A DNA stretch of 64,000 nucleotides from Limnohabitans sp. Rim8 (GTDB taxonomy: Bacteria > Pseudomonadota > Gammaproteobacteria > Burkholderiales > Burkholderiaceae_C): assembly GCA_945897465.1 (NCBI GenBank), contig CAMDFK010000004.1, positions 1 to 64,000 of the forward strand, given 5' to 3'. A program made the position numbers and the translations under genes. Positions 9,811 through 20,477 of the stretch are shown one piece after another. The notes beneath the pieces are model-generated. The model was not told the DNA's origin. It saw nothing but the letters and a program-made list of their open reading frames with translations, and searched no databases. Each line of letters starts with the position of its first letter. Position 1 is the stretch's first letter.

Positions 9811-11874
9811 ATGTACGTATTATTTGAAGATGCCGGCAAATTCATGGCCGGTCGGATCATGTCCGAAGCCGAGACCTCTGCGCAGGTCGAACTCGACTCC
9901 GGTAAACGGGTCAAGGTCAAGTCGGCCCACATGCTGCTCAAGTTCGAGAAACCGGCCCCAGCCGTTTTGCTCAGTGATGCCACCGCCTTGAGCCAAACCA
10001 TCGAGCTGGAGCTGGCCTACGAGTGTGCTCCGGAAGAAGAGTTTGGCTTTGGCGACCTGGCCAAAGACTACTTCAACGCCAGTGCCAGCACCACCGAGCA
10101 AGTGGCGGCTTTGCTCTGCTTGCACGATGCGCCGCACTATTTCCGCCGAGGGGGCGCCAAGGGGCGGTTTCGCAAAGCCCCCGCCGAGATCGTGCAACAG
10201 GCCTTGCTCGCGATTGAGAAGAAAAAGCAGGTGCAGGCCCAGATCGAAGCCTGGTCGGCCGATCTGATCGCGGGCACTTGTCCAGAGCCGATCCGCGAGC
10301 AGCTCTACAAAATCCTGTTTCGCCCGGACAAGAACACGCCCGAATACAAAGCGGTGGTCGAGGCCAGCAAAAGCAGCCAGACCGCGCCTTTGGACTTGCT
10401 GCAAAACGCGGGGGCCATCGCCTCGGCTTGGGACTTTCATTGGCAGCGTTTCCTGTTTGACCTGTTCCCCAAAGGCACGGGCTTTCCCCCTTTGCAGGCA
10501 CCCGCCATCACCGACGAGCTGCCCCTGGCTTCGGTGCAGGCTTTTTCGATTGACGATTCGCACACCACCGAAATCGACGACGCCCTGTCTTTGCAAGGTC
10601 TGGGCACCGGCAGGGTCACGGTGGGCATCCACATCGCCGCCCCCGGCCTGGCGCTGCAACCGGGCAGTCCGATCGACCAACTCGGCCGAGCTCGACTCTC
10701 CACGGTCTATATGCCCGGTTACAAAATCACCATGCTGCCCGACAGCGTGGTGCAGGCCTACACCTTGATCGAGGGGCGCGACTGCCCGGCGGTGTCGCTG
10801 TACGTCACCTTCAGCGAAGACACGCTGGAGTTGCAAAGCGCCGAGACACGTCTGGAGCGTGTGCCGATTTTGGTCAACCTGCGCCACGACCAGCTCGATG
10901 ACCGCATCACCCGCGAATGGCTGGAGGGTGTTGACCAGAGCGAACTCGCCGACGTGCCCGTGAGCCGCAACACTCTGGCATTTTTCTGGCGTCTGGCGCA
11001 AACCCTCAAGGCGCGGCGGGAGGTGGTGCGCGGCAAGCCCGAAAACTTCAACCGCCCCGACTACAGCTTCAAGCTGGAGCGAGACAGCAACGACACGCCG
11101 CCTACGGGCGACGAGACGGTGGTGATTGGCACCCGCCAGCGCGGAGCACCGCTCGATTTGATGGTGGCCGAGGCCATGATCTTGGCCAACAGCACCTGGG
11201 GCCAGTGGATGGCCCAGCTGGGTGTGCCCGGCATTTACCGCAGCCAGGCCAGTCTGGCCCCCGGCGTGAAAGTGCGCATGGGCACCAAAGCGCTGCCACA
11301 CGCGGGCATTGGTGTACCCAGCTACGCATGGAGCACCTCGCCGCTGCGCCGCTACACCGACTTGGTCAACCAGTGGCAAATCATCGCCTGCGCCCAGCAT
11401 GGCGCCACCGCGGCATTGGCCGCGCCCTTCAAGCCCAAAGACGCCGAGTTGTTTTCCATCATCAGTGGTTTTGATGCTGCCTACAGCGCCTACAACGGCG
11501 TGCAGTCCAGCATGGAGCGTTACTGGACGCTGCGCCATGTGCAGCAGCACAGCATCGAGGAGCTGGATGCCAGCCTGGTCAAGGAAATGGGCGCTGGCAC
11601 TTGGCTGGTTCGAGCCGACACCTTGCCGCTGATGTTCAGCGTGATGGGTGCCAACCACTTGCCCCGCGGCGCACGGGTGCGTGTCAAGCTGTCCGATGTC
11701 GACCTGATGGCCTTGGATGTGCGGGGCACCGTCATCGCACAGCTGGATGCCGAAGGCCAGGGCACAGGTACGGACGAAGCCGAACAAGAGGCCGAGGATG
11801 AGGACAACCTGCCAGCGGGGCCGGTGTCCATCGCGGTGGATCTGAATGACAGCACGCCCCCCCATGCGCCCTGA
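9811..11874 (+). CDS. rnb: RNase II/RNB-family 3'-5' exoribonuclease
   Basis: Exonuclease that degrades single-stranded RNA from the 3' end. The RNB catalytic domain begins at about residue 240 with SIDDSHTTEIDDALS, giving the Asp cluster that binds magnesium. It continues through the central RNB segment to VPSYAWSTSPLRRYTDLVNQWQ, the conserved RRYxDLxxQ-like signature near residue 510. The N-terminal third is divergent, and a short acidic tail ends the protein. At 687 residues it resembles the RNase II-like proteins of Burkholderiales rather than RNase R. The start is the ATG giving MYVLFEDAGKF. The downstream gene overlaps its end by 29 bases. Confidence 0.88.
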   Translation: MYVLFEDAGKFMAGRIMSEAETSAQVELDSGKRVKVKSAHMLLKFEKPAPAVLLSDATALSQTIELELAYECAPEEEFGFGDLAKDYFNASASTTEQVAALLCLHDAPHYFRRGGAKGRFRKAPAEIVQQALLAIEKKKQVQAQIEAWSADLIAGTCPEPIREQLYKILFRPDKNTPEYKAVVEASKSSQTAPLDLLQNAGAIASAWDFHWQRFLFDLFPKGTGFPPLQAPAITDELPLASVQAFSIDDSHTTEIDDALSLQGLGTGRVTVGIHIAAPGLALQPGSPIDQLGRARLSTVYMPGYKITMLPDSVVQAYTLIEGRDCPAVSLYVTFSEDTLELQSAETRLERVPILVNLRHDQLDDRITREWLEGVDQSELADVPVSRNTLAFFWRLAQTLKARREVVRGKPENFNRPDYSFKLERDSNDTPPTGDETVVIGTRQRGAPLDLMVAEAMILANSTWGQWMAQLGVPGIYRSQASLAPGVKVRMGTKALPHAGIGVPSYAWSTSPLRRYTDLVNQWQIIACAQHGATAALAAPFKPKDAELFSIISGFDAAYSAYNGVQSSMERYWTLRHVQQHSIEELDASLVKEMGAGTWLVRADTLPLMFSVMGANHLPRGARVRVKLSDVDLMALDVRGTVIAQLDAEGQGTGTDEAEQEAEDEDNLPAGPVSIAVDLNDSTPPHAP

Positions 11875-12793
11875 AAACAAACCACCGCCAGCCCAGGTGG
11901 CCCGACCGATCCCAGGTCGTTTGCAACAGTCCTCCCACAGGGGCCTGATCTGGGCATTGGGCTTGTCCGTGGCCGTTCACGCGGGCTTGGTAGGCTTCCG
12001 ATTTGCGGCACCCGAGGCTTACAACCGTGTTTTTCAGGACACACCCTTGGAAGTGATTTTGGTCAATGCGCGCAGCCAGGAGCGTCCACAGGAGGCTCAG
12101 GCCATGGCGCAGGTCCGACTGGCCGGTGGCGGTGAAGTGCCCGAGGTGCGCATTTCAAGCTCGCCCTTGCCCCCCGCGATGAACGCCGATCCAGGCATGG
12201 ACATCCGCGCGGTTCAACAAAAAATCGAAGTGCTCAAAATGCAGCAATTGCATTTGTTGGCGCAACTCAAGGACGAATTGGCTGTTCTGACCCGAGAAAA
12301 TGCGGACGATAAGTCCGACAGCCCCAACCGAGAGGCCAAGGTTCAACGTCAGCAGCAATTGGCCCGTCAGTTGGCGCAAATCGAGCAGCGCGTGGACCAA
12401 ACCCAGGGGGCGGCCCGCAAGCGCTACGTCAGCCCCGCCACACAAGAGGTGGTGTATGCGATCTACTACGACAAAATGCGCCGTACCATCGAGTACCAAG
12501 GCACTTTGAACTTCCCGGAGGCTGCGGGTGAAAGACTCTATGGTCAACTGACCATGGTGATCACGGTGGACAGCCGGGGTCAATTACTCAGCACCGAGGT
12601 GGCCCGCTCATCGGGCAAACCCTTGCTCGACGAACGTGCCGTGGCCATCGTGCGCAATGCCGCGCCGTTTGGCAATTTCAACCGGAAAATGCGGGCTCAG
12701 GCCGATCAAATTGTGGTGGTGACACGTTTCAACTTCTCGCGGGATGACACCTTGGCCACCCGCATGTTGGCCTCTGAGCCCGGCAAGCCGTGA
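11846..12793 (+). CDS. TonB C-terminal domain protein
   Basis: Inner-membrane-anchored periplasmic protein of 315 residues. A single hydrophobic segment at about residues 33-52 is followed by a long stretch rich in Gln and Arg with coiled-coil character (about 125-190) and a C-terminal TonB-like domain with TMVITVDSRGQLLSTEVARSSG. It lacks the long Pro-Glu/Pro-Lys spacer of classical TonB. No exbB or exbD lies nearby, so energy transduction is not assured; a TolA-like structural role is also possible. The start overlaps the exonuclease gene by 29 bases and has GGTGGA upstream, which suggests translational coupling. Confidence 0.75.
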   Translation: MTARPPMRPENKPPPAQVARPIPGRLQQSSHRGLIWALGLSVAVHAGLVGFRFAAPEAYNRVFQDTPLEVILVNARSQERPQEAQAMAQVRLAGGGEVPEVRISSSPLPPAMNADPGMDIRAVQQKIEVLKMQQLHLLAQLKDELAVLTRENADDKSDSPNREAKVQRQQQLARQLAQIEQRVDQTQGAARKRYVSPATQEVVYAIYYDKMRRTIEYQGTLNFPEAAGERLYGQLTMVITVDSRGQLLSTEVARSSGKPLLDERAVAIVRNAAPFGNFNRKMRAQADQIVVVTRFNFSRDDTLATRMLASEPGKP

Positions 12794-12827
12794 ACCACAC
12801 CAGCGCGGGCCAGATCAGGGGTGGTGC

Positions 12828-13562
12828 ATGATGCGAGCATTCGGACGCTGGTGGATGCTCTTGGTTTTGGCAGGCGTGGGGCTGCAGTTGTTTTTTGCTT
12901 TGCGCATCCTGGCCATGAACTGGATCGCCCCCGAGTCCACCAGCTTCCAGCGCTCGCAGGCCTGGCAAATTCTCCAGCTGCAAGGTCAATTGCCGTGGCG
13001 TCAGGCGTCGGTCGAGCTCAAGGCCATGTCCACCAGTTTGCAACGTGCCGTCATTGCCTCTGAGGACGCGGCCTTCACGCAGCACCACGGCATCTGGTGG
13101 CAGTCGCTCGAAAAAGCCTGGGAGAAAAATGCCCGGGCCAAAGCGCAGGCCGAAAAACGCGCCCAACGCCAACCGGAAAAACCGGTGGATGTCAAAATTG
13201 TGGGTGGCTCCACCATCACGCAACAATTGGCCAAAAATCTGTTTTTATCGGGCGAGCGCACCTTGGTGCGTAAAGGGCAAGAGATGGTGTTGGCCCTGAC
13301 GTTGGAGGCCTTGCTCAGCAAGGAGCGCATTTTGGAGATCTACCTCAACAGCGTGGAGTGGGGTGAGGGCGTGTTCGGTGCCGAGGCGGCGGCGCAGCAT
13401 TACTTTCGCAAAAGCGCCGCACGACTGAACGCCTGGGAGGCCTCTCGGTTGGCTGTCATGCTGCCGCGTCCGCGTTATTTTGAAAAGCTGCCGCAATCGG
13501 CTTACCTCACGCGGCGAGCGGAGACCATCATGGCCCGCATGAACGATGTGGTGCTGCCATGA
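12828..13562 (+). CDS. mtgA: Monofunctional biosynthetic peptidoglycan transglycosylase
   Basis: Polymerises lipid II into glycan strands at the outer face of the inner membrane. The 244-residue protein has one N-terminal membrane anchor (about residues 7-30) and the GT51 domain: [13 protein letters not shown] with the catalytic Glu, [22 protein letters not shown] and [15 protein letters not shown]. No transpeptidase domain follows, which makes it MtgA rather than a class A penicillin-binding protein. A charged Ala/Lys/Arg insert lies between the first two motifs. The stop overlaps the ruvC start in ATGA. Confidence 0.94.
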   Translation: MMRAFGRWWMLLVLAGVGLQLFFALRILAMNWIAPESTSFQRSQAWQILQLQGQLPWRQASVELKAMSTSLQRAVIASEDAAFTQHHGIWWQSLEKAWEKNARAKAQAEKRAQRQPEKPVDVKIVGGSTITQQLAKNLFLSGERTLVRKGQEMVLALTLEALLSKERILEIYLNSVEWGEGVFGAEAAAQHYFRKSAARLNAWEASRLAVMLPRPRYFEKLPQSAYLTRRAETIMARMNDVVLP

Positions 13563-14137
13563 GCCTGAGCACCCCGGCGCCCGCCAGCATCCGCATCTTG
13601 GGGATCGACCCGGGTTTGCAAACCACGGGTTTTGGTGTGATCGACATCACCGGCTCGCGCCTGCAGTACGTGGCCAGCGGCGTGATCGAGACCACACGCG
13701 GTGAGATGGGCAACCTGCCTGCCCGGCTGAAAATCATCTACGATGGTGTGCGTGAAATCACCGCGCGTTACCAGCCCGATGTGGCGGCAGTCGAGATCGT
13801 GTTTGTCAACGTCAACCCCCAAGCGACCTTGCTGCTGGGTCAGGCCCGAGGCTGTGCGGTCACGGCCTTGGTGTCGTGCGATTTGCCGGTGGCCGAATAC
13901 ACCGCTTTGCAAATGAAGCAATCGGTCACCGGGCACGGCCGCGCCGCCAAATCGCAGATCCAGGAAATGGTCAAGCGCTTGCTGCAGTTGCCGGTGTTGC
14001 CCCGGCAAGATGCAGCCGATGCTTTGGGCATGGCCATCACCCACGCGCACGCCAGCCCCTCGATGAACAAGCTGGCTGCGCAAGGCGTGCTCAGCCGCAA
14101 AACCCACGGCATGTTCCGCAGCGGGCGCAGCCATTGA
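13559..14137 (+). CDS. ruvC: Holliday junction resolvase RuvC
   Basis: Endonuclease that cuts four-way DNA junctions during recombinational repair. The 192-residue product begins the domain with [16 protein letters not shown], giving the first catalytic Asp, contains [16 protein letters not shown] with the second acidic residue, and ends with the [14 protein letters not shown] acidic pair. Translation is coupled to mtgA through ATGA. ruvA and ruvB are not in the window. Confidence 0.96.
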   Translation: MSLSTPAPASIRILGIDPGLQTTGFGVIDITGSRLQYVASGVIETTRGEMGNLPARLKIIYDGVREITARYQPDVAAVEIVFVNVNPQATLLLGQARGCAVTALVSCDLPVAEYTALQMKQSVTGHGRAAKSQIQEMVKRLLQLPVLPRQDAADALGMAITHAHASPSMNKLAAQGVLSRKTHGMFRSGRSH

Positions 14138-14147
14138 TGGCCTGCGA

Positions 14148-15008
14148 TCAGTTGGGGGTGTAGGCCAGGCGCACGTAAATCGGCGCAAAGGCCTCGGCCT
14201 GGGTGATCTCGATCAGGGTTTCCTTGGCCAGCTCCAGCAAGGCGATGAAGGTGACCACCAGCACCGGCACGCCCAGACTGGGGTCGAACAGATGTTCAAA
14301 CTCCACAAACTTGCGCCCTTGCAGGTGCTTGAGCACGATGCTCATGTGCTCGCGCACGCTGAGTTCTTCTCGGCTGATCTTGTGGTGCTGCACCAGGTTG
14401 GCGCGTTTGAGGATGTCGCGCCAAGCCAATTGCAGCTCGTCCATGCTGACATCGGGAAAGCGCGGTTGCAGACTTTGCTCGATGAACACCTGGGCCTGCA
14501 AAAAATCGCGGCCGTATTGCGGGATCACGTTCAGCTGCATCGAAGCCATTTTCATCTGCTCGTATTCGAGCAGACGGCGCACCAACTCGGCCCGTGGGTC
14601 TTCGGCCTCAACGCCTTCGGCCACTTTTTTTGGGGGCAGCAGCATGCGCGACTTGATCTCGATCAGCATGGCCGCCATGAGCAGGTATTCGGCGGCCAGC
14701 TCCAGGTTGCGCTGGCGAATTTCCTCCACATAACTCAGGTACTGGCGTGTCACGCCCGCCATGGGAATGTCGAGGATGTTGAAGTTCTGCTTGCGGATCA
14801 GGTAGAGCAGCAAGTCCAGCGGGCCTTCAAAAGCCTCCAGAAACACCTCCAGCGCATCCGGCGGGATGTACAGGTCGCTGGGCATGGCAAACAGCGGCTC
14901 GCCATACAAACGCGCCAAGGCCACCTGGTCGACCACCGCAGGCATGGCTGCGCTGGCCGTGCCTTCGGGCAGCTGCAGGGGCTTAGGCTGGGGGGGCGTG
15001 GGGCTCAA
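14148..15008 (-). CDS. scpA: Segregation and condensation protein A
   Basis: Kleisin subunit that bridges the SMC dimer and ScpB in chromosome condensation. The signature FEGPLDLLLYLIRKQNFNILDIPM at about residues 58-81 is unmistakable, followed by YLLMAAMLIEIKSRMLLPP and a C-terminal winged-helix-like region with VVTFIALLELAKE. The 286-residue length assumes a TTG start at 15008; an ATG at about 14945 is an alternative and would remove a Pro/Gln-rich leader. The gene converges on ruvC with ten bases between the stops. Confidence 0.9.
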   Translation of the reverse strand: MSPTPPQPKPLQLPEGTASAAMPAVVDQVALARLYGEPLFAMPSDLYIPPDALEVFLEAFEGPLDLLLYLIRKQNFNILDIPMAGVTRQYLSYVEEIRQRNLELAAEYLLMAAMLIEIKSRMLLPPKKVAEGVEAEDPRAELVRRLLEYEQMKMASMQLNVIPQYGRDFLQAQVFIEQSLQPRFPDVSMDELQLAWRDILKRANLVQHHKISREELSVREHMSIVLKHLQGRKFVEFEHLFDPSLGVPVLVVTFIALLELAKETLIEITQAEAFAPIYVRLAYTPN

Positions 15009-15067
15009 GGGGTGTTGGAGTCTGTTCAGTCGGGCTGGAGGGAAGTCAAGGCTTGTGTCAATGCGGC

Positions 15068-15271
15068 TCAGGCCTGGCTTTGGTAGACGTAAGGTTTTTG
15101 CGCCACGCGACCTTGTTTGAACTCGGCCTGAATGTCGCGGTCAACCGGCTTGTCCCACAGCAGACCACGGCCTTGGCGCTGTTCGGCCTCGAGCTCGGGG
15201 CGCTGGGCCTTGAGCTGGTCGATGAACTGGGAGGTGTCAGAGCTGTAATCAGGACGGCGAAAAAAAGACAT
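15068..15271 (-). CDS. DUF3460 family protein
   Basis: Small acidic and basic cytoplasmic protein of 67 residues beginning MSFFRRPDYSSDTSQFIDQLK and ending KPYVYQSQA. This matches the DUF3460 family found next to scpA and panC-type genes in Burkholderiales. The function is unknown. Many Arg, Gln and Lys residues and the absence of a membrane segment point to a soluble protein. The frame is open a further 20 codons upstream, but the ATG at 15271 gives the family N-terminus. Confidence 0.8.
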   Translation of the reverse strand: MSFFRRPDYSSDTSQFIDQLKAQRPELEAEQRQGRGLLWDKPVDRDIQAEFKQGRVAQKPYVYQSQA

Positions 15272-15349
15272 GGCGGGCAATCTGTACAAGGGCAAAAACA
15301 AAAGGGTTTTAGCGGCCCCAGCAGCCTCCAAAACCTGAGCCCAGCCATT

Positions 15350-17038
15350 TTAACGGGCCGGCTCTGCGCTCAAGCTGACGGCCAAGGCCAGGCTGCTGCT
15401 CAGGTCTGGCTGCAGGTGCGCTTTCAGGTGCGCCATCAGGCCGCTGCGCTGGGCCATGTCCAGTGGCTGGTGGTTCAGGCCGCACACGATCAGCTGCACC
15501 TGTTTCTTGCGGCAGGTCTCGATGAGGTTCATCAGCGCGTCCGCGCCTGAGGAGTCGATGTAGATCACGTTTTTCAGGTCCAGCACCAGTGTGGGGGTGC
15601 TGATGTTGTCCTCGATGGCCTCGATCAGCTTGACCGCCCCGAAAAACAGCGCACCGTAAAGGCGCCAAGCTTGCACCCGGTGCTCGAAACCGGCCAGGCC
15701 CGGCTGCTCGAGACGCGTCACGCCCTCGCAGCGGCTCAAGCTCGAGATGCGGTAAATGAAGGTCAGACAGGCTGCGATCAGGCCGACCTCGACCGCCACC
15801 GTCAGGTCAAACACCACGGTGAGAAAAAACACCGCCAGCAAGGTGATGCGGTAGGGCATACGGTACTGGCGCAGGTGCATGAATTCGCGCCACTCGCCCA
15901 TGTTCCAGGCCACAAACATCAAGATCGCAGCCAACGCCGCCAGCGGGATGTGCCCGGCCAGGGGTGCGGCCACCAGAACCACGGCCAGCAAGGTCAGGGC
16001 ATGCACCATGCCCGAAATCGGGGTGGTGCCACCGCTTTTGATGTTGGTCACGGTGCGGGCAATGGTACCGGTGGCGGGCATGCCACCAAAAAACGGCGTG
16101 ACGAAGTTGGCCACGCCTTGCGCCATCAGCTCCTGATTGGGGTTGTGGCGGTCACCGATCATGCCGTCCGCAATGCGGGCGCACAGCAGCGATTCAATCG
16201 CCCCCAAGAGCGTCAAGGTCAAGGTCGGCATGAGCAAAAAGTGGGCGCTGTCCCAGCTGAACTCGGGCCAAGCAAAGCCGGGCATGGACGAGGGGATGCC
16301 GCCAAACTTGCTGCCAATCGTCTCTACGGGCAGATTCAGCAGCCAGGTGACCAGGGTGGCCAACACCAGCGCCACAATCGAGCCGGGCACCATCCTGGCC
16401 CAGCGCATGCGTGTGCCCGACATGCGTGGGCTCATGCGCATCCAGCCCACCACCAGCAACAAGGACCCCAATGCCAGCATCAAGGCGGCCAGATTGGCGG
16501 TGTGCAGGTTCAACCACAGGGTGTTCAGCATGCCAAAAAAATCAGCCGGCATGGCGACCACTTTCAGGCCCAGAAAATCCTTGATTTGCGACAACATGAT
16601 CAGCACCGCGATGCCATTGGTGAAGCCGATCACCACCGCCACCGGGATGAAGCGGATCAAGGTGCCCAGGCGAAACAGCCCCATCAAAAACAGCAGCACA
16701 CCCGACATGGCGGTGGCCAAGATCAAGTTCGCCAGGCCATAGCGCTCGACGATGCCATAAACGATCACGATGAAGGCCCCGGCCGGCCCACCAATTTGAA
16801 CGCGGCTGCCCCCCAGCGCCGAGATCAGAAAACCTGCAATGATGGCGGTGAACAGGCCCGCCTCGGGCTTGAGCCCGGAGGCGATGGCAAAGGCCATGGC
16901 CAGCGGCAGGGCCACCACCCCGACGGTGAGGCCAGCGCCCACGTCTTGAGAGAAGCGCTCACGGTTGTAGCCGTGCAGGCTGTCGAGCAGACGGGGACGA
17001 AAAAAATGCGTGGCCTGCAGCCAGTTCATGAGCGTCAC
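15350..17038 (-). CDS. SulP-family anion transporter with STAS domain
   Basis: Inner-membrane transporter of the SLC26/SulP family, 562 residues. The N-terminal half has the phrase AGLTVGVVALPLAMAFAIASG near residues 33-53 and about ten to twelve membrane segments. The C-terminal STAS domain (about 440-545) contains VLDLKNVIYIDSSGADAL, the usual phospho-acceptor loop. The substrate could be sulfate, bicarbonate or a dicarboxylate; the sequence does not decide. The start is GTG at 17038 or ATG at 17029. It stands alone, with metG beyond a 113-base gap. Confidence 0.9.
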   Translation of the reverse strand: MTLMNWLQATHFFRPRLLDSLHGYNRERFSQDVGAGLTVGVVALPLAMAFAIASGLKPEAGLFTAIIAGFLISALGGSRVQIGGPAGAFIVIVYGIVERYGLANLILATAMSGVLLFLMGLFRLGTLIRFIPVAVVIGFTNGIAVLIMLSQIKDFLGLKVVAMPADFFGMLNTLWLNLHTANLAALMLALGSLLLVVGWMRMSPRMSGTRMRWARMVPGSIVALVLATLVTWLLNLPVETIGSKFGGIPSSMPGFAWPEFSWDSAHFLLMPTLTLTLLGAIESLLCARIADGMIGDRHNPNQELMAQGVANFVTPFFGGMPATGTIARTVTNIKSGGTTPISGMVHALTLLAVVLVAAPLAGHIPLAALAAILMFVAWNMGEWREFMHLRQYRMPYRITLLAVFFLTVVFDLTVAVEVGLIAACLTFIYRISSLSRCEGVTRLEQPGLAGFEHRVQAWRLYGALFFGAVKLIEAIEDNISTPTLVLDLKNVIYIDSSGADALMNLIETCRKKQVQLIVCGLNHQPLDMAQRSGLMAHLKAHLQPDLSSSLALAVSLSAEPAR

Positions 17039-17151
17039 GTGTTTATTCTTGTCGCCAAATTATGCGACACGCCAATAGACCGGGCCCATGGGGCTTGGCT
17101 GCACAGGCATTCCTCGGTTGAGCTGGAGGACGTGTGCAGCGTGCCATCGTG

Positions 17152-19257
17152 TCAGTGGATGCGCATGCCGGGCTTGGCGCCCGGCCAAGGGTGCAGCACG
17201 TAAATGCCCGTATCGGTTTGGTCGTCGGCGTGGCTGGCGGCCAGCACCATGCCCTCGGACACACCAAACTTCATCTTGCGTGGGGCCAGGTTGGCCACCA
17301 TCACAGTCAATTGACCGATCAGGTCTTCGGGCTTGTACATGCTGGCGATGCCACTGAAGACGTTGCGCGTTTTGCCTTCACCCACGTCGAGCGTGAGGCG
17401 CAGCAATTTGGTCGAGCCTTCCACCGCTTCGCAGTTCACGATCTGGGCAATGCGCAAGTCCACCTTGGCAAAGTCATCAATGCTGATGGTGGTGGCGATG
17501 TCTTCGCCGCCGGGCATGGCTTTTTCTTCGACCACCGCTGGCGGCTCGAACAAAGCATCGAGTTGCTCGGGGGTGACGCGCTGCATCAGGTGTTGGTAGG
17601 CGTTGATGGTGTGGCCCGCGCCCAGCAGCTGTTGTGCTTGGGCAAAGCTGAAGGGCGCCACGTTCAAGAAGGCCTCGACCTGCGTGGCCAAGGCCGGCAG
17701 CACGGGTTTGAGTTGCAAGCTGAGCAAGCGGAAGGCTTCGATACAGGTGGTGCACACGTCGTGCAAGCGGGCGTCTTGGCCTTCCTGTTTGGCCAAGTCC
17801 CACGGTTTGTTCTGGTCCACATAGCTGTTGACTTTGTCGCTCAGCAGCATGATCTCGCGCAATGCTTTGGCGTATTCGCGCTGGTCATAAAACGTGGTAA
17901 TGCTGGGTGCAGCGGTTTGCAAGGCAGAGAGCAAAGCTTGACCGTCGGCGCTGACTTGGCCGAGTTGGCCGCCAAAGCGCTTGGCGATGAAGCCGGCCGA
18001 ACGAGAAGCGATGTTGACGAATTTGCCGATCAAATCGCTGTTGACCCGCGCCATGAAGTCTTCGGCGTTGAAGTCGATGTCTTCGTTGCGTGCAGACAAT
18101 TTGGCCGCCAGGTAGTAGCGCAGCCACTCGGGGTTCATGCCCAGGCTCAGGTACTTGAGCGGGTCCAGGCCCGTGCCGCGGCTCTTGCTCATCTTCTCGC
18201 CGTTGTTCACCGTCAGAAAGCCGTGCACGAAGACGCTGTTGGGGGTTTTACGGCCCGAGAAATGCAGCATGGCCGGCCAGAACAGCGTGTGGAAAGTGAC
18301 GATGTCTTTGCCGATGAAGTGGTATTGCTCCAGCGCGGGGTTGGCCATGTAGGCGTCGTAACTTTCGCCGCGCTTGCCCAGCAGGTTTTTGAGCGATGCC
18401 AGGTAGCCCACGGGCGCGTCCAGCCACACATAAAAGTACTTGCCGGGCGCGTCCGGGATTTCGATGCCGAAGTAGGGTGCGTCGCGTGAGATGTCCCAGT
18501 CGCCCAGGCCTTCACTGGTGGTGCCGTCGGGGTTGGTGCGCACCGAAAACCACTCCTTGACCTTGTTGGCCACCTCGGGTTGCAGCTTGCCGTCTTGGGT
18601 CCATTGGCTCAAAAACTCGACGCAGCGGGGGTCGGAGAGCTTGAAAAAAAAGTGCTCCGAGGTTTTGAGCTCGGGTTTGGCGCCGGACAGGGCCGAGAAG
18701 GGGTTGATCAGGTCGGTGGGCGCGTAGACCGCGCCGCAGCTCTCACAGTTGTCGCCGTACTGGTCTTTGGCGTGGCACTTGGGGCACTCGCCTTTGATGA
18801 AGCGGTCGGGCAAGAACATGTTCTTTTGCGGGTCAAAGAACTGCTCGACCGAGCGCACCTCGATCAGCGAACCGCCGTCGGCCGCGCTGATGTCGCGCAG
18901 GTCGCAGTAAATGGCTTGGGCCAGCTCGTGGTTTTCGGGTGCGTCGGTGCTGTGCCAGTTGTCAAACGCAATGTGAAAGCCGTCCAAATAGGGCTTGCGG
19001 CCCGCGGCGATGTCGGCCACGAACTGTTGTGGCGTTTTGCCGGCCTTTTCGGCGGCGATCATGATGGGCGCGCCGTGCGTGTCGTCCGCGCACACAAAGT
19101 TCACTTGGTGGCCCTGCATGCGCTGGAACCGCACCCAGATGTCGGCCTGGATGTACTCCATGATGTGGCCGATGTGGAAATTGCCGTTGGCGTACGGCAG
19201 GGCGGTGGTGACGAAGAGCTGGCGGTGCGCTTCTTGAAGACCGTTATGGGCAGACAT
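17152..19257 (-). CDS. metG: Methionine-tRNA ligase
   Basis: Class I synthetase charging both initiator and elongator tRNA-Met. The protein is about 701 residues. It has the HIGH-type motif [12 protein letters not shown] near residue 25, a zinc knuckle with [17 protein letters not shown], the KMSKS motif [13 protein letters not shown], and a C-terminal tRNA-binding/dimerisation domain with [11 protein letters not shown] and [20 protein letters not shown] sequence. The frame is open upstream across apbC, but the ATG at 19257 gives the expected start. It is divergent from apbC. Confidence 0.96.
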   Translation of the reverse strand: MSAHNGLQEAHRQLFVTTALPYANGNFHIGHIMEYIQADIWVRFQRMQGHQVNFVCADDTHGAPIMIAAEKAGKTPQQFVADIAAGRKPYLDGFHIAFDNWHSTDAPENHELAQAIYCDLRDISAADGGSLIEVRSVEQFFDPQKNMFLPDRFIKGECPKCHAKDQYGDNCESCGAVYAPTDLINPFSALSGAKPELKTSEHFFFKLSDPRCVEFLSQWTQDGKLQPEVANKVKEWFSVRTNPDGTTSEGLGDWDISRDAPYFGIEIPDAPGKYFYVWLDAPVGYLASLKNLLGKRGESYDAYMANPALEQYHFIGKDIVTFHTLFWPAMLHFSGRKTPNSVFVHGFLTVNNGEKMSKSRGTGLDPLKYLSLGMNPEWLRYYLAAKLSARNEDIDFNAEDFMARVNSDLIGKFVNIASRSAGFIAKRFGGQLGQVSADGQALLSALQTAAPSITTFYDQREYAKALREIMLLSDKVNSYVDQNKPWDLAKQEGQDARLHDVCTTCIEAFRLLSLQLKPVLPALATQVEAFLNVAPFSFAQAQQLLGAGHTINAYQHLMQRVTPEQLDALFEPPAVVEEKAMPGGEDIATTISIDDFAKVDLRIAQIVNCEAVEGSTKLLRLTLDVGEGKTRNVFSGIASMYKPEDLIGQLTVMVANLAPRKMKFGVSEGMVLAASHADDQTDTGIYVLHPWPGAKPGMRIH

Positions 19258-19344
19258 GGTGGGACAGTTTGTAGGGTGAATCGGTGATTTTAGGGTGTAT
19301 GGCGCGGCTTGTCGGTAAACTTCGGCCCATTCTAGAAAGAGACC

Positions 19345-20433
19345 ATGGCGACCTCCGAACAACTCCTCCAAGCCCTGCAAGCCGTCATTGACCCCAACAC
19401 GGGCAAAGATTTCATTTCCACCAAAGTCCTGAAGAACCTGCAAGTCGAGGGCGGTGATGTCTCTTTTGACGTTGAGCTGGGTTATCCGGCCAAAAGCCAG
19501 ATCCCTGCGCTTCGACAAGCTTTGATTGCTGCCGCCAAAGGCGTGGCGGGTGTGACCAATGTGTCGGCCAACGTGACCAGCAAAATCACGGCACACGCCG
19601 CCCAGCGCGGTGTGGCCCTGCTGCCGCAGGTGAAAAACATCGTGGCTGTGGCCTCGGGCAAGGGCGGTGTTGGCAAGAGCACCACTGCCGTCAATCTCGC
19701 ATTGGCCTTGGCAGCCGAAGGCGCCAAAGTGGGCCTTCTGGATGCCGACATTTACGGCCCCAGCCAACCGATGATGATGGGCATCGAAGGCCGACCTGAA
19801 AGCGAAGACGGCCAGACCATGGAGCCCATGGAGAACTATGGCGTGCAGGTCATGTCGATTGGCTTCTTGGTCAACGCCGACGAAGCCATGATTTGGCGCG
19901 GCCCCATGGCGACGCAAGCGCTGGAGCAGTTGTTGCGCCAGACCAACTGGAAAGAGTTGGATTATCTGATTGTGGACATGCCACCTGGCACGGGCGACAT
20001 CCAGTTGACGCTCAGCCAGCGCGTGCCCATGACGGGTGCGGTGATCGTGACCACCCCGCAAGACATTGCCCTCTTGGACGCCAAAAAAGGCGTGAAGATG
20101 TTCGAAAAAGTCGGCGTGCCGATTTTGGGCTTGGTCGAAAACATGGCAGTTCACGTTTGCACGAACTGCGGCCATGTGGAGCACATCTTTGGCGCTGACG
20201 GCGGCAAGAAAATGGCGACCGAATACGGCATGGACTACTTGGGCGCACTGCCTTTGGACATGCAAATCCGCCTGCAGGCCGACAGCGGCAAGCCCACCGT
20301 GGTGTACGACCCCGATGGTGAAGTGGCCCAGATCTACAAAGCCGTGGCCCGCCAGGTGGCGGTCAAGATCGCGGCCAAGGCCAAGGATTTTTCCAGCAAG
20401 TTCCCGACCATCAAGGTCAGCAAGGACACCTGA
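19345..20433 (+). CDS. apbC: Mrp/ApbC iron-sulfur cluster carrier ATPase
   Basis: P-loop ATPase of the MinD/ParA superfamily that carries and delivers iron-sulfur clusters. An N-terminal MIP18-like domain (about residues 1-90) precedes the deviant Walker [10 protein letters not shown] near residue 110; [14 protein letters not shown] and the paired cysteines in VCTNCGHVE follow. The 362-residue length is typical. The start has AGAAAGAGACC just upstream. Nearby proteins rich in iron-sulfur clusters (BoxA, formate dehydrogenase) need such a carrier, but metG-apbC adjacency is widespread, so no special link is implied. Confidence 0.93.
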   Translation: MATSEQLLQALQAVIDPNTGKDFISTKVLKNLQVEGGDVSFDVELGYPAKSQIPALRQALIAAAKGVAGVTNVSANVTSKITAHAAQRGVALLPQVKNIVAVASGKGGVGKSTTAVNLALALAAEGAKVGLLDADIYGPSQPMMMGIEGRPESEDGQTMEPMENYGVQVMSIGFLVNADEAMIWRGPMATQALEQLLRQTNWKELDYLIVDMPPGTGDIQLTLSQRVPMTGAVIVTTPQDIALLDAKKGVKMFEKVGVPILGLVENMAVHVCTNCGHVEHIFGADGGKKMATEYGMDYLGALPLDMQIRLQADSGKPTVVYDPDGEVAQIYKAVARQVAVKIAAKAKDFSSKFPTIKVSKDT

Positions 20434-20450
20434 TTGGACTGTGGCCCGTG

Positions 20451-20476
20451 AAAAAACCGGCTTGGGCCTGTTTTTT
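20451..20476. terminator. Bidirectional terminator between apbC and bclA
   Basis: A six-A run plus C (20451-20457) and GGC (20459-20461) face GCC (20466-20468) and G plus six T (20470-20476) around a TTGG loop, with one mismatch. The A-run and T-run arms allow it to end transcripts from both converging genes. Confidence 0.75.
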
Positions 20477-20477
20477 C

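Noticed and set aside
15671-17203. 510-codon plus-strand frame opposite the SulP gene
   Set aside because: Composition is Gln/His/Gly-rich with no domain; the minus strand encodes a clear SulP transporter.
17152-20265. metG read as a 1037-residue protein
   Set aside because: The upstream third lies antisense to apbC; the ATG at 19257 gives the normal MetG N-terminus.
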